Below, piece after piece: positions 1 through 8,694 of a stretch of 64,000 bases of DNA (position 1 is its first letter; every line of letters begins with the position of its first letter). This stretch comes from Bacteroidales bacterium. GTDB taxonomy: Bacteria; Bacteroidota; Bacteroidia; Bacteroidales; UBA932. The notes beneath the pieces are model-generated. The model was not told the DNA's origin. It searched no databases and worked only from the letters and a program-made list of their open reading frames with translations. Made by a program: the position numbers and the translations under genes. The DNA lies in assembly GCA_017442315.1 (NCBI GenBank), contig JAFRZX010000062.1, positions 1-64,000 on the forward strand. The letters are read 5' to 3'.

Positions 1-48
1 ACCGAAAACGGAAGTCATTCCGATTTTCTTTCCAATTAATCCAGGCAT
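1..48 (-). CDS. rplC: 50S ribosomal protein L3, N-terminal 16 residues (runs off the window)
   Basis: Read on the minus strand, the first 48 bases give an open frame starting MPGLIGKKIGMTSVFG. This is the typical Bacteroidota L3 N-terminus (start ATG, then the GLIGKKIGMT signature). L3 is an early-assembling protein of the large ribosomal subunit. The rest of the gene lies beyond the window edge. Usually rpsJ (S10) sits directly upstream of rplC. Here the 5' side holds only a promoter, a remnant pseudogene and then a divergent gene, so rplC appears to be the first gene of its transcript. The fragment is short, but the match is distinctive. Confidence 0.85.
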   Translation of the reverse strand, partial: MPGLIGKKIGMTSVFG

Positions 49-109
49 TGGTTTGTTTAATTAATTGATTATAAATACTTTATATCCCGCTACACATTTT
101 TGCGGGCTG

Positions 110-139
110 CAAATATACGATTATTATTTTAATTTTCAA
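110..139 (-). promoter_or_regulatory. Promoter of rplC, Bacteroidota type
   Basis: On the minus strand TTG (139-137) is followed after 19 bp by TATATTTG (117-110), matching the Bacteroidota -33/-7 pattern. Transcription would start near 104, giving a leader of about 55 nt. A small stem-loop (CCCGC 86-90 with GCGGG 102-106) would lie at or next to the 5' end of that leader. Confidence 0.65.
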
Positions 140-213
140 CACTTTACGGGGATTTTTTGTTAATAACTTTTCTATCATAGCCATCCCCGTCAGTCAACCG
201 TCACAAATAAAGT

Positions 214-375
214 TCAGAGACACGGATCCGTTCCGGGAGCTTCCATACCATACTTTACGTATGTGCCTTTCATGACAGCAGCCTGGGCCTTTCTGAACGC
301 ATCATGTTTGGATTCTCCCTTGAGAAGATTGTCATGGAATTCGATCATCATGGTTTTCGTCGGCAGCACGCATCG
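214..375 (-). pseudogene. Remnant of a CHAT-domain protein C-terminus
   Basis: A minus-strand frame without a gene start of its own reads VLPTKTMMIEFHDNLLKG, then SKHDAFRKAQAAV, and ends at TGA (216-214). This resembles the C-terminal end of CHAT (caspase-like HetF/TPR-associated) domains, where a hydrophobic-x-x-FY-NLL-G segment precedes SK-x-AFRKAQ. The frame closes upstream at a TGA (378-376), and no catalytic His or Cys region remains. It is therefore read as a decayed 3' end. It lies between the divergent rplC and cdaA promoters, in a stretch (49-437) that has no intact gene. The family assignment is from motif memory only. Confidence 0.5.
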
Positions 376-383
376 TCAGACAC

Positions 384-414
384 TTTCATTAGAAAGGAAA
401 TATTGCTATCTTTG
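384..414 (+). promoter_or_regulatory. Promoter of the cdaA-mutS2 operon
   Basis: TATCTTTG (407-414) is an exact -7 element, and TTTC (384-387) lies 19 bp upstream as a one-mismatch -33 element. The start of transcription would be near 420, about 18 nt before the cdaA start codon. Confidence 0.6.
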
Positions 415-437
415 CACGGATATATATTATAGGTATT

Positions 438-1238
438 ATGTTGCTGGCTATTTTCGGCTTTCTGGAGCTGTCTCTTACAGATATTCTGGACATACTTCTT
501 CTTGCTCTGATCATATTCATCGTGTTCAGATGGATCAAGGGTTCATCAGCAATGAGCATATTCGTAGCCATCATATCCCTCTATCTGATCCGTGTGATAG
601 TATCCGCTTTCAACATGAGGATGATGACAGCACTCATGGAGACCGTTCTTGACGTCGGCGTCCTTGCACTTATCGTAATTTTCCAGCCGGAAATCAGAAA
701 GTTCCTCATAAGATTAGGCAACCGCTACATGAACAGCACACAAGGCAAGGAACTGTTCAACAGGATATTCGGCAGAAAAGGCAGCAACATCACCATGGGT
801 GAAGAGGTGAACGACCTTACTGAGGCCTGCAGAAGAATGTCTGAAGACAAGACAGGCGCATTGATAGTCATTGCCCACAGCACACCTCTTGACGAAATCA
901 TAAGTACAGGAGACAGGATAGACGCGTCAATACACAGGAGACTTATCATGAACCTGTTCTTCAAGAACTCGCCGCTGCACGACGGGGCGCTTGTGATTTC
1001 CGGCGGACGCATCGTGGCGGCACGATGTACTTTACCTATCACGGAAAAGACAGACATACCGGCAAACTACGGAATGAGACACAAGGCTGCAATCGGGATA
1101 ACAGAAGAAACCGATGCCGATGCCGTTGTAGTTTCTGAAGAGACCGGACGTATTTCCTTTGTAAAGGGAGGCGTTGTAACGCCTATACAGAACATAAACG
1201 AACTCAAGCTTCTCCTTGGTACGTCACTGGGAGAATAA
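438..1238 (+). CDS. cdaA: Diadenylate cyclase CdaA (membrane DAC protein)
   Basis: This enzyme condenses two ATP to cyclic di-AMP, a second messenger tied to osmotic and cell-wall balance. The 266-residue length fits CdaA-type cyclases. Three hydrophobic helices occupy about residues 12-85 and anchor it in the inner membrane. The DAC domain follows from about residue 105, with the catalytic HDGA motif at 181-184 and the ATP-binding RHKAAIG at 214-220. A Bacteroidota promoter lies just upstream and mutS2 follows after 20 bp, so it heads the operon. In Firmicutes cdaA is paired with cdaR and glmM; neither is here. Start is the first ATG downstream of the promoter. Confidence 0.93.
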   Translation: MLLAIFGFLELSLTDILDILLLALIIFIVFRWIKGSSAMSIFVAIISLYLIRVIVSAFNMRMMTALMETVLDVGVLALIVIFQPEIRKFLIRLGNRYMNSTQGKELFNRIFGRKGSNITMGEEVNDLTEACRRMSEDKTGALIVIAHSTPLDEIISTGDRIDASIHRRLIMNLFFKNSPLHDGALVISGGRIVAARCTLPITEKTDIPANYGMRHKAAIGITEETDADAVVVSEETGRISFVKGGVVTPIQNINELKLLLGTSLGE

Positions 1239-1258
1239 AGAATACGACAGATACGATA

Positions 1259-3796
1259 TTGAACAATATAGACCATAGATTAGAGCAAAAGATAGGATTT
1301 GACCGTATCAGACGCATAATATCAGACAGGTGTTCTACCGAATATGCTTCTGAAAGAACGGCTGCCGAGACCTTCTCGACCAACGCAGCAACCATTAGGA
1401 AGAGGCTGTTGCTGACAGACGAGATGAGGCTGATCATGATGTTTGAAGACAGTTTTCCGTCGGGCGGTTTCATTGACTGCATAGACTTCCTGAAACCACT
1501 GGAAAGGAGTTCTTCAGCGATTGATCTTGTTTCGCTTAGAAAACTACGCACGATGCTCGACACCTTACGCAAGGTGACATCATTCTTTGAAGGCATCAAG
1601 GACGGAGTCTATCCTAATCTCAAGAGGATGTCATCAAATGTCCTGAGCTTTCCTCAGATACAGCGGAAAATCGATACTATTGTAGACAGATATGGCGACA
1701 TCAAAGACACAGCATCCGATACATTATACGACATACGCAAGTCTCTGCATGAAAAAGAAGGTGCCATATCGCGTCGGATGAGTGCCATTCTCAAGAAAGC
1801 ACAGGAGGAAGGCATAGTAGACGGTGATGCCGGAGTATCCATAAGGGACGGCAAGATGCTGATTCCTGTCAGCGCCGCCAACAAGAAAAGGTTACCTGGA
1901 TTCATATATGACGAGTCAGCTACCGGAAAGACCGCATTCATCGAGCCTGCGGAAGTGGTAGAGATGGACAATCAGATAAAGGAACTCAAATTTGCGGAGC
2001 AACGTGAAATTCTGCGCATACTTCTGGAATTCACGGATTTCCTGCGTCCTTATATACCTGATCTGCTTGATGCCGCCCGATATCTTGGTGAAATCGACTT
2101 CCTGATGGCCAAGGCCCAGGTTGCACTGGACTTCATTGCAGGTATGCCGCTTATTTCCGAAAACGGGGAGCTGAATCTACGCAAAGCCCGTCATCCTCTG
2201 CTCGAAAGAGCGCTTAAAAAGGACAAGAAGGAAATCGTACCTCTTACGGTAACATTGACACCCCAGAAGCACATACTTCTGATTTCCGGACCAAATGCAG
2301 GTGGCAAATCGGTTTGTCTGAAGACTGTAGGCCTGCTTCAGTACATGTTCCAATGGGGCATGCTGATACCGACATCAGAGACTTCTGAACTTCCTGTCTT
2401 TGACAGAATCATGGTAGACATCGGAGATGATCAGTCTATAGACAATGACCTGAGTACATACAGTTCGTTCCTGATGAACATGAAGGACATGCTGTCCAAG
2501 GCTGACTCAAGGACACTTGTTCTGATCGACGAATTCGGATCGGGTACTGAACCGGCTGCAGGAGGTGCCATTGCCGAGGCAATCCTGAGCGAGTTTGACA
2601 AAAGAAGCGTATATGGCGTCATCACGACCCATTATACCAATCTGAAACTATATGCATCAGCTGATACCGGAGTTCAGAACGGAGCCATGATGTTCGACGT
2701 AAAGAACATTGCACCGATGTTCAAACTGGAGATGGGGCTTCCCGGCAATTCCTTTGCATTTGAACTGGCCCGAAAGACAGGGCTGCCGGAAGCCATAATA
2801 AAGGACGCAGAGTCCAGGGCTGGAGAAGAGTTCGTCGGAATCGAAAGGAACCTCCGGAAGATAGCGCGTAACAGAAAGGCCCTTGATGAAAAACTGGAGC
2901 GCATAAGGCATACTGACAAAACTCTGGAAAACATCACGGACAAATACCAGAAGGAACTTCAGCAGATCCGTGCTCTGAAAAAGGAAATTCTGGATCAGGC
3001 AAAAAAGGAAGCTGAAGAAATAATAAAGGGAGCAAACAGACAGGTAGAAAACACCATCCGGACAATAAAGGAATCCCAGGCAGAAAAGGAAACCACCCAG
3101 GAAGCCAGGAAAGAGCTTGTCGGGTTCATGTCACTTCTGGCTGCCAGGAAAGAACAGGAGCAGAAGGAAAAGGATGACTACATAGAACGGAAGATCCGTC
3201 AGATAGATGCCAGAAGAGAGAGGCAGAAGCAGAGAAAGGCACAGAAGGCGGATGAGAAGGTGCAGCAGGAACAGCGCGAGCTGCAGGCTGAAAAGGAAAG
3301 GATAGAAGCATTCCGTTCAGCACCGTTGAAGGCAGGAGAGAAAGTGCGGGTGAAGGAGAACGGCATGGTAGGAGAAGTGACAAAGGTATCCGCCAAAGCA
3401 GTGGTGGTGGCTATCGGCAACATCAGCAGCAAAATGCCTTTGGACAAAGTTGAAAGAATAACGTCCAACGAGTTCAAGACAGCAGTCAAAGAAACCTCCA
3501 GACCGGTAACATCTATAAAGGTAGATACCTCTATAAACGAAAGGAAGCTCAATTTCAAGACTGAGATCGATATTCGCGGAGCCAGACTGAACGAAGCTGT
3601 GGAAACGGTAACAAGATATATTGACGATGCCATAATGCTGAACATTTCAAGCGTCCGCATCATTCATGGCAAGGGTACAGGAGTGCTGAGAGATGAGCTG
3701 CAGAAACTCATCAGAACAATACCGGGAGTGGCTTCTGTAAAAGATGAACACATACAGTTCGGGGGAAGCGGAGTGACTATTGTAACATTTGATTAA
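1259..3796 (+). CDS. mutS2: MutS2 family ATPase/endonuclease
   Basis: MutS2 proteins bind branched DNA or stalled ribosomes rather than acting in mismatch repair. The 845-residue protein has the MutS core without the mismatch-recognition domain. Walker A GPNAGGKS lies near 344-351, a DIGDDQSI segment follows, and Walker B VLIDEFGSGTEP starts near 421. A long charged coiled coil covers about 520-690, and a C-terminal Smr domain from about 768 ends in IIHGKGTGVLRDEL. The reading frame opens at TTG; no ATG occurs before codon 55, and the sequence from the TTG already matches the family (EQKIGFDRIR). The true mutS is a separate gene at 52.4 kb. Confidence 0.93.
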   Translation: MNNIDHRLEQKIGFDRIRRIISDRCSTEYASERTAAETFSTNAATIRKRLLLTDEMRLIMMFEDSFPSGGFIDCIDFLKPLERSSSAIDLVSLRKLRTMLDTLRKVTSFFEGIKDGVYPNLKRMSSNVLSFPQIQRKIDTIVDRYGDIKDTASDTLYDIRKSLHEKEGAISRRMSAILKKAQEEGIVDGDAGVSIRDGKMLIPVSAANKKRLPGFIYDESATGKTAFIEPAEVVEMDNQIKELKFAEQREILRILLEFTDFLRPYIPDLLDAARYLGEIDFLMAKAQVALDFIAGMPLISENGELNLRKARHPLLERALKKDKKEIVPLTVTLTPQKHILLISGPNAGGKSVCLKTVGLLQYMFQWGMLIPTSETSELPVFDRIMVDIGDDQSIDNDLSTYSSFLMNMKDMLSKADSRTLVLIDEFGSGTEPAAGGAIAEAILSEFDKRSVYGVITTHYTNLKLYASADTGVQNGAMMFDVKNIAPMFKLEMGLPGNSFAFELARKTGLPEAIIKDAESRAGEEFVGIERNLRKIARNRKALDEKLERIRHTDKTLENITDKYQKELQQIRALKKEILDQAKKEAEEIIKGANRQVENTIRTIKESQAEKETTQEARKELVGFMSLLAARKEQEQKEKDDYIERKIRQIDARRERQKQRKAQKADEKVQQEQRELQAEKERIEAFRSAPLKAGEKVRVKENGMVGEVTKVSAKAVVVAIGNISSKMPLDKVERITSNEFKTAVKETSRPVTSIKVDTSINERKLNFKTEIDIRGARLNEAVETVTRYIDDAIMLNISSVRIIHGKGTGVLRDELQKLIRTIPGVASVKDEHIQFGGSGVTIVTFD

Positions 3797-3801
3797 GGAA
3801 C

Positions 3802-4245
3802 ATGAGCAGACGGTTGAAATTTTTTGTTTTCATTATCGGAGCAGCTGCAGGTGCAATCATTGCCATTATGCTGCTGTCCAAAGGCAGAGGAACAGGCAGT
3901 GTCGAAACAGGACCGGAAGACACGCTTGAGTCGTTCTGCAAAGCTATGGCAGAGGGAGAATTCGAGAGAGCCATGCAGTTCTGTGACACTCTGACCATGA
4001 AGGAACATGTCTTGGAATACCATCAGGCATGGAATGCCATGCAGGAAAAAGACAGCAGTGCTTTAGCCATTGCTTCCGAAATGCTTGAAAATGCCGGAAT
4101 CGTCATTAAACAGATGACTAAGGACGGAAACACTAGAGAAGTTCATTATACGATAGAAGTCGGAGATGTTATTATTAAAAAGGCTGCGTCAATGAGAAAA
4201 GAGGAGGGAGAATGGAAGATAGAACGCATCATAGACAAGAACTAG
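3802..4245 (+). CDS. Small membrane-anchored protein, NTF2/DUF4878-like
   Basis: The 147-residue product has one N-terminal hydrophobic segment (about 7-26, FFVFIIGAAAGAIIAIMLL). A soluble part follows with the pattern seen in DUF4878/NTF2-like proteins: a helix AMAEGEFERAMQFCD, then strands ending EGEWKIERI. It is probably exported and membrane-tethered. It starts 5 bp after mutS2 and overlaps yraN by 34 bp, so the genes are co-transcribed. The fold assignment rests on the overall pattern and is tentative; no catalytic residues can be named. Confidence 0.7.
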   Translation: MSRRLKFFVFIIGAAAGAIIAIMLLSKGRGTGSVETGPEDTLESFCKAMAEGEFERAMQFCDTLTMKEHVLEYHQAWNAMQEKDSSALAIASEMLENAGIVIKQMTKDGNTREVHYTIEVGDVIIKKAASMRKEEGEWKIERIIDKN

Positions 4246-4601
4246 GAAAGATTGGGGAAGATATTGCATGTCAGTTTCTCATAAGCAAAGGGCACATGGT
4301 GCTGGAAAGGAACTGGAGATGGAGACATCTGGAGATTGATCTGGTTACATGGACTCCGGAAGGAATACATTTTGTAGAAGTAAAGACCCGCAGATTCAAT
4401 ATTCAGGCTCCGCCACAGGAGAATGTGGACAAAATGAAACAGAAAAGAATTGCACAGGCGGCCCAGAAATTCCTCATGACATCCAAAGGATTGCCTTTCA
4501 GCGAAAACGAATGTTTTTTTGACGTAGCTGCAATTACATTTGAAGGAAACGAGGCTTGTATCGATTATTTGGAACAAGCCTACATACCTATATATTTATA
4601 A
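4212..4601 (+). CDS. yraN: YraN family (UPF0102) nuclease-like protein
   Basis: The 129-residue protein shows the YraN signature: LGKIGEDIACQFLISKGH near the N-terminus, then ERNWRWRHLEIDLV and FVEVKTRR. The E-ID-EVK arrangement resembles the active site of Holliday-junction resolvase and restriction-endonuclease folds. The biological role of the family is unsettled. The start overlaps the preceding gene by 34 bp in another frame. A start there is needed to include the conserved GxxGE segment, since no later Met lies before it. Confidence 0.85.
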   Translation: MEDRTHHRQELGKIGEDIACQFLISKGHMVLERNWRWRHLEIDLVTWTPEGIHFVEVKTRRFNIQAPPQENVDKMKQKRIAQAAQKFLMTSKGLPFSENECFFDVAAITFEGNEACIDYLEQAYIPIYL

Positions 4602-4621
4602 AAGACACTAAAACATCATAC

Positions 4622-5722
4622 ATGATGAACAGACAGAATTGCTATTGCGTGATTATGGCCGGAGGTTCAGGAACCCGATTCTGGCCATTAAGCAGGACAG
4701 CCAGACCTAAACAATTTCTGGATGTCGCCGATTCCGGCAAGACTTTCCTACGTCAAACCTTTGAAAGATTCAGTAGAATTGTTCCTCAGGAAAATATAAT
4801 CGTAGTGACGGCAGACCGTTATAAAGATCTTGTTACAGAACAGCTTCCTGAACTCGAAGAAAAGAATCTTCTTCTGGAACCATACCAAAAAAATACGGCT
4901 CCTTGTATCGCATATGCTACATATTCACTCCTGAAACGTAATCCGGATGCTCATATTGTCGTGACTCCAGCCGACCATTTCATAGAAAATGAAAGACTCT
5001 TCGTTGATACAATAAACTCAGCTTTCGACTATATTGCAGATAATGATGTGCTGATGACACTTGGTGTTGTACCAACCAGACCCGACACCAATTACGGATA
5101 TGTACAGGCATGCGGCGGGCATGAGGCATATAAAAGAAGCGAACCTCTGCAGGTGAAGACCTTTACGGAAAAGCCTGACAAAGACCTGGCGCAAGTATTC
5201 ATCAGTACCGGTGAATTCCTGTGGAATGCAGGTATATTCCTATGGAAGGCCAGAACTATAAGAGAGGAAATGGAAAAGCACCTTCCTGAAGTCACCGGAC
5301 TGTTCAAAGGTTGGGAAAATGCCATCGGCTCAAAGATAGAGAGCGAATTTATAAGCAGGGCTTACACTGACTGCATCAACATATCCATCGATTATGGAGT
5401 CATGGAGAAGACAGACAGAGCATGGGTATATCCGGTAAAGTTCGGATGGCAGGATATAGGAACATGGGATTCACTCTACAATTTCATGCCGGAGAAAGAC
5501 AATAGCGGAAACACATCCAATGTAGAAAAATCCCTTATAGAAAACACCTGCGGATCTTTGGTCATAGCTTCTGACAAGAAAAAGCTGATTGCTGTAAAAG
5601 GACTGGAAAACTATATGATCATTGATACTGACGATGTTTTGGTAATATGTCCTAAAGAAGATAAGAAATTCAAGGAATTTATCTCTAATATTGCAATGCC
5701 TGAATTTGAAAAATACAGATAA
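4622..5722 (+). CDS. manC: Mannose-1-phosphate guanylyltransferase
   Basis: This enzyme makes GDP-mannose from GTP and mannose-1-phosphate. The 366-residue protein opens MMNRQNCYCVIMAGGSGTRFW, holding the nucleotidyltransferase motif GGSGTRFWPLSR, and PKQFL follows. Further on are EPYQKNTAPC, VTPADHFI, FTEKP and WNAGIFLWKA, all typical of GDP-mannose pyrophosphorylases. The phosphomannose isomerase domain of the bifunctional (about 470-residue) form is absent. The frame is open further upstream, but the ATG pair at 4622/4625 gives the family N-terminus. The YqeY gene starts 1 bp after the stop. The mannan PUL ends head-on just beyond that gene and would produce mannose-1-phosphate through GH130, a possible metabolic link. 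Confidence 0.92.
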   Translation: MMNRQNCYCVIMAGGSGTRFWPLSRTARPKQFLDVADSGKTFLRQTFERFSRIVPQENIIVVTADRYKDLVTEQLPELEEKNLLLEPYQKNTAPCIAYATYSLLKRNPDAHIVVTPADHFIENERLFVDTINSAFDYIADNDVLMTLGVVPTRPDTNYGYVQACGGHEAYKRSEPLQVKTFTEKPDKDLAQVFISTGEFLWNAGIFLWKARTIREEMEKHLPEVTGLFKGWENAIGSKIESEFISRAYTDCINISIDYGVMEKTDRAWVYPVKFGWQDIGTWDSLYNFMPEKDNSGNTSNVEKSLIENTCGSLVIASDKKKLIAVKGLENYMIIDTDDVLVICPKEDKKFKEFISNIAMPEFEKYR

Positions 5723-5723
5723 T

Positions 5724-6176
5724 ATGGAACTGGAAAAAAGAATACAAGCCGACATGGTTGCGGCAATGAAAGCAAAAGAGGCCGTGCGTCTGGCATCACT
5801 GAGAGCCATAAAGGCCGCCATTATGCTGGCAAAGACAGCAGAAGGTGCAACAGGAGAAGTGACTGATCAGGATATCGAAAAGATCATCCGGAAACTTGTA
5901 AAGCAGCGCAAGGAAAGCGCACAGCAATATACAGATGCAGGACGTCCGGAACTTGCAGAAAACGAACTTGCGGAGGCTGGTTTCATGGAAGTATATCTTC
6001 CAAAGCAGCTGAGTGAAGCGGAAGTTGAGGCAGAACTGGTGAAAATCATAGCAGAAGTTGGAGCCAGCCAGCCTTCCGACATGGGAAAGGTAATGGGGAC
6101 AGCGACCAAAAGGCTTGCCGGACTTGCAGAAGGACGGCTTATCTCCACTCTGGTCAAGAAACTTTTGAGCAGATAA
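5724..6176 (+). CDS. GatB/YqeY domain protein
   Basis: The 150-residue protein begins MELEKRIQADMVAAMKAKE and shows KQRKESAQQY, then EVYLPKQLSEAEVE and MGKVMGTATKRLAG. This is the full pattern of stand-alone YqeY proteins, which are related to the tail domain of the tRNA amidotransferase subunit GatB. The function of the free-standing form is unclear; a tRNA-related role is presumed. The start follows the manC stop by one base. It ends the cdaA operon, and only 12 bp separate it from the convergent stop of the GH94 gene. Confidence 0.88.
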   Translation: MELEKRIQADMVAAMKAKEAVRLASLRAIKAAIMLAKTAEGATGEVTDQDIEKIIRKLVKQRKESAQQYTDAGRPELAENELAEAGFMEVYLPKQLSEAEVEAELVKIIAEVGASQPSDMGKVMGTATKRLAGLAEGRLISTLVKKLLSR

Positions 6177-6188
6177 AAGCATTAAATG

Positions 6189-8660
6189 CTAACCCATAAC
6201 GATCTTCACCTTATGTGAGCCGGGGACATATGGAAGCAGGTTTCCGTCTATCCTTTGTCCGTCCATGATGATTTCCATGACTCCTTTGCAGACTCCTGAA
6301 GGATTCTGAACGGTTATATCATATTCGGCTCCACGGAACCGGCGCCGGACATTATATTCCTTCCATTGCGGACAAATGCACGGATCCACAAGAAGTCCGG
6401 CATAATCCGGACGTATGCCAAGGATATACTGGGTGATTGCATACCAGTTCCAGGCTGCAGTACCGGTAAGCCAGCTGTTCTTGGCCTCTCCAGGTCGGGC
6501 GGCGTCCTTTCCCGCTATCATCTGCGAGTAGACATACGGTTCCACCTTATGAAGAGCACTCTTCTCTTCCGTATAGGACGGACATATCTTCCTGAAATAG
6601 TCCCAGGCATAGTCGCCACGGCCCAAGACAGTCTCTCCGATGATCACCCAAGGGTTGTTGTGACAGAAGATACCTGCATTTTCCTTGTATCCTGCAGGAT
6701 ATGAGGAAATCTCGCCATATTCGACCTTGTACTCGGTAAATGCCGGATTGTTCAACACGATTCCGTGTTCGCAGTCAAGGCGTTCCTTTACAGAATCCAG
6801 GGCCTTCTGTACCATACCTTCCTCCAGGCCTATTCCGGCCATTGCACACCACCCCTGTGACTCGATGAAGATCTGCCCTTCATCATTTTCCTTGGAACCG
6901 ACCTTCCGTCCGAAATAATCATAAGCACGTAGATACCACTCGCCGTCCCATCCATACCTCTTTACGGCATCCACCATGTCGTCCACCAGCTTTTCCGCGC
7001 GCAAAGCCTCTTGCTCAAGTCCTCTCTGACGACATAGCTCAACGTAATCACGTCCGCAGACGACAAAAAGACCGGCAATCATGACCGACTCGGCCTTGGA
7101 TCCTTCCGTCTTGTTTTCTGTAGTCTGGAACGATTCGTCAGGATCCCATGAAAAACAATTGAGATTGAGGCAGTCATTCCAATCGGCACGACCTATCAGA
7201 GGCAGCATATGAGGTCCGAGATTATTCACCACATGATCGAATGATATCCTCAGATGTTCCATCAGCGAAACCTCCGATCCAGGCTTGTTGTCAAACGGAA
7301 CCGGTTCGTCAAGTATGCCGAAATCTCCTGTCTCCTTGATATAGGCCACAGTACCGAAAATGAGCCACATCGGGTCATCATTGAATCCGCCGCCGATATC
7401 ATTGTTCCCCCGCTTTGTCAAAGGCTGATACTGATGATAGCATCCGCCGTCGGGAAACTGCGTGGAAGCGATATCTATGATACGCTGGCGCGCACGGTCA
7501 GGTATCTGATGGACAAAACCGGCAAGATCCTGATTTGAGTCCCTGAACCCCATTCCTCTGCCTATGCCGCTTTCAAAGAAAGAAGCGGAACGGGACATGT
7601 TGAACGTCACCATACACTGGTACTGATTCCATATGTTCACCATACGGTCAAGCTTTGTCTCTGGACTTTTGAGAACAAAGTTATCCAGCAGGGCATCCCA
7701 ATAATCTTTCAGCCTGGCAAATGCGGAATCGACTTTTTCTACCGTATCAAGTGATGCAATCATCGCTTTCGCCTTACTCTTGTTGATTATAGGAGAACTT
7801 CCGCTATGCTGCAGACCAGGCTCCGCCTCTGCAACAAATTTCTCATCCTGTGCGTTCTCAACATAACCGAGAAGGAAGACATAATCCCTGCTTTCGCCTG
7901 CCTTCAGCTCCACTTCTATACAATGCGACGCAACAGGACTCCAGCCGTGAGCTATACTGTTGCCGCAGACTCCAGCAACGACATTCTGAGGATCATGGAA
8001 TCCGTTATAAAGACCTATGAATGTCTCGCGGTCCGTATCAAAACCTGACACAGGAGCATTCACACTATAGAATGCATAGTGATTGCGACGCTCCTTATAC
8101 TCTGTCTTATGATAAATCACAGAACCATCCACCTCAACTTCTCCGGTTGAGAAGTTGCGCTGAAAATTTTCCATGTCCGTGGCGGCATTCCAGAGACACC
8201 ATTCCGCAAATGAATAAAGCTTGAACTTTCTGGTAAATGAAGAATTATTGCGAAGTGTCATCTTCTGTACCTCTCCCCAAACTCCGACAGGCACAAAAAA
8301 CAGCACGCTTGCCTGTATTCCGTCTTTTTCACCGGTAATACGGGTATAGCCCATTCCATGACGGCATTCGTAAAAGTCCAGATGAGCCTTGCATGGCTTC
8401 CATCCCGGAGACCAGATGCTGCCACCGTCATTTATATAGAAATAACGTCCGCCATTGTCCATCGGCACGCCATTATATCTGTAACGGGTTATTCTCCTGA
8501 ATTTTGCATCCTTATAGAATGAGTATCCTCCAGCAGTATTGGAAATCAAAGAGAAGAAATCCTCATTGCCGAGATAGTTGATCCATGGCCAAGGCGTTTG
8601 GGGATCGGTAATCACATATTCACGAGCTGCATCATCAAAATATCCGAAAGTCTGCTTCAT
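6189..8660 (-). CDS. GH94 cellobiose phosphorylase
   Basis: This enzyme splits cellobiose with phosphate to glucose-1-phosphate plus glucose. The 823-residue protein starts [10 protein letters not shown], then [18 protein letters not shown] and [10 protein letters not shown], the N-terminal GH94 pattern. It has RDSNQDLAG near 373-381, and ADWNDCLN near 492-499 with the likely general acid Asp496. There is no signal peptide, so it is cytoplasmic. It is the last gene of the PUL transcript, 34 bp after GH36. In a mannan locus it fits glucomannan, whose mixed glucose/mannose backbone yields cellobiose. Activity on another beta-1,4-glucoside cannot be excluded. Confidence 0.9.
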   Translation of the reverse strand: MKQTFGYFDDAAREYVITDPQTPWPWINYLGNEDFFSLISNTAGGYSFYKDAKFRRITRYRYNGVPMDNGGRYFYINDGGSIWSPGWKPCKAHLDFYECRHGMGYTRITGEKDGIQASVLFFVPVGVWGEVQKMTLRNNSSFTRKFKLYSFAEWCLWNAATDMENFQRNFSTGEVEVDGSVIYHKTEYKERRNHYAFYSVNAPVSGFDTDRETFIGLYNGFHDPQNVVAGVCGNSIAHGWSPVASHCIEVELKAGESRDYVFLLGYVENAQDEKFVAEAEPGLQHSGSSPIINKSKAKAMIASLDTVEKVDSAFARLKDYWDALLDNFVLKSPETKLDRMVNIWNQYQCMVTFNMSRSASFFESGIGRGMGFRDSNQDLAGFVHQIPDRARQRIIDIASTQFPDGGCYHQYQPLTKRGNNDIGGGFNDDPMWLIFGTVAYIKETGDFGILDEPVPFDNKPGSEVSLMEHLRISFDHVVNNLGPHMLPLIGRADWNDCLNLNCFSWDPDESFQTTENKTEGSKAESVMIAGLFVVCGRDYVELCRQRGLEQEALRAEKLVDDMVDAVKRYGWDGEWYLRAYDYFGRKVGSKENDEGQIFIESQGWCAMAGIGLEEGMVQKALDSVKERLDCEHGIVLNNPAFTEYKVEYGEISSYPAGYKENAGIFCHNNPWVIIGETVLGRGDYAWDYFRKICPSYTEEKSALHKVEPYVYSQMIAGKDAARPGEAKNSWLTGTAAWNWYAITQYILGIRPDYAGLLVDPCICPQWKEYNVRRRFRGAEYDITVQNPSGVCKGVMEIIMDGQRIDGNLLPYVPGSHKVKIVMG

Positions 8661-8694
8661 GTCTTTTGTCTCTGTTTTTTAAAAGTATCGATAC

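Noticed and set aside
4556-4621. Earlier start for manC overlapping yraN
   Set aside because: The added residues do not resemble the family, and the ATG pair at 4622/4625 precedes the conserved N-terminus directly.
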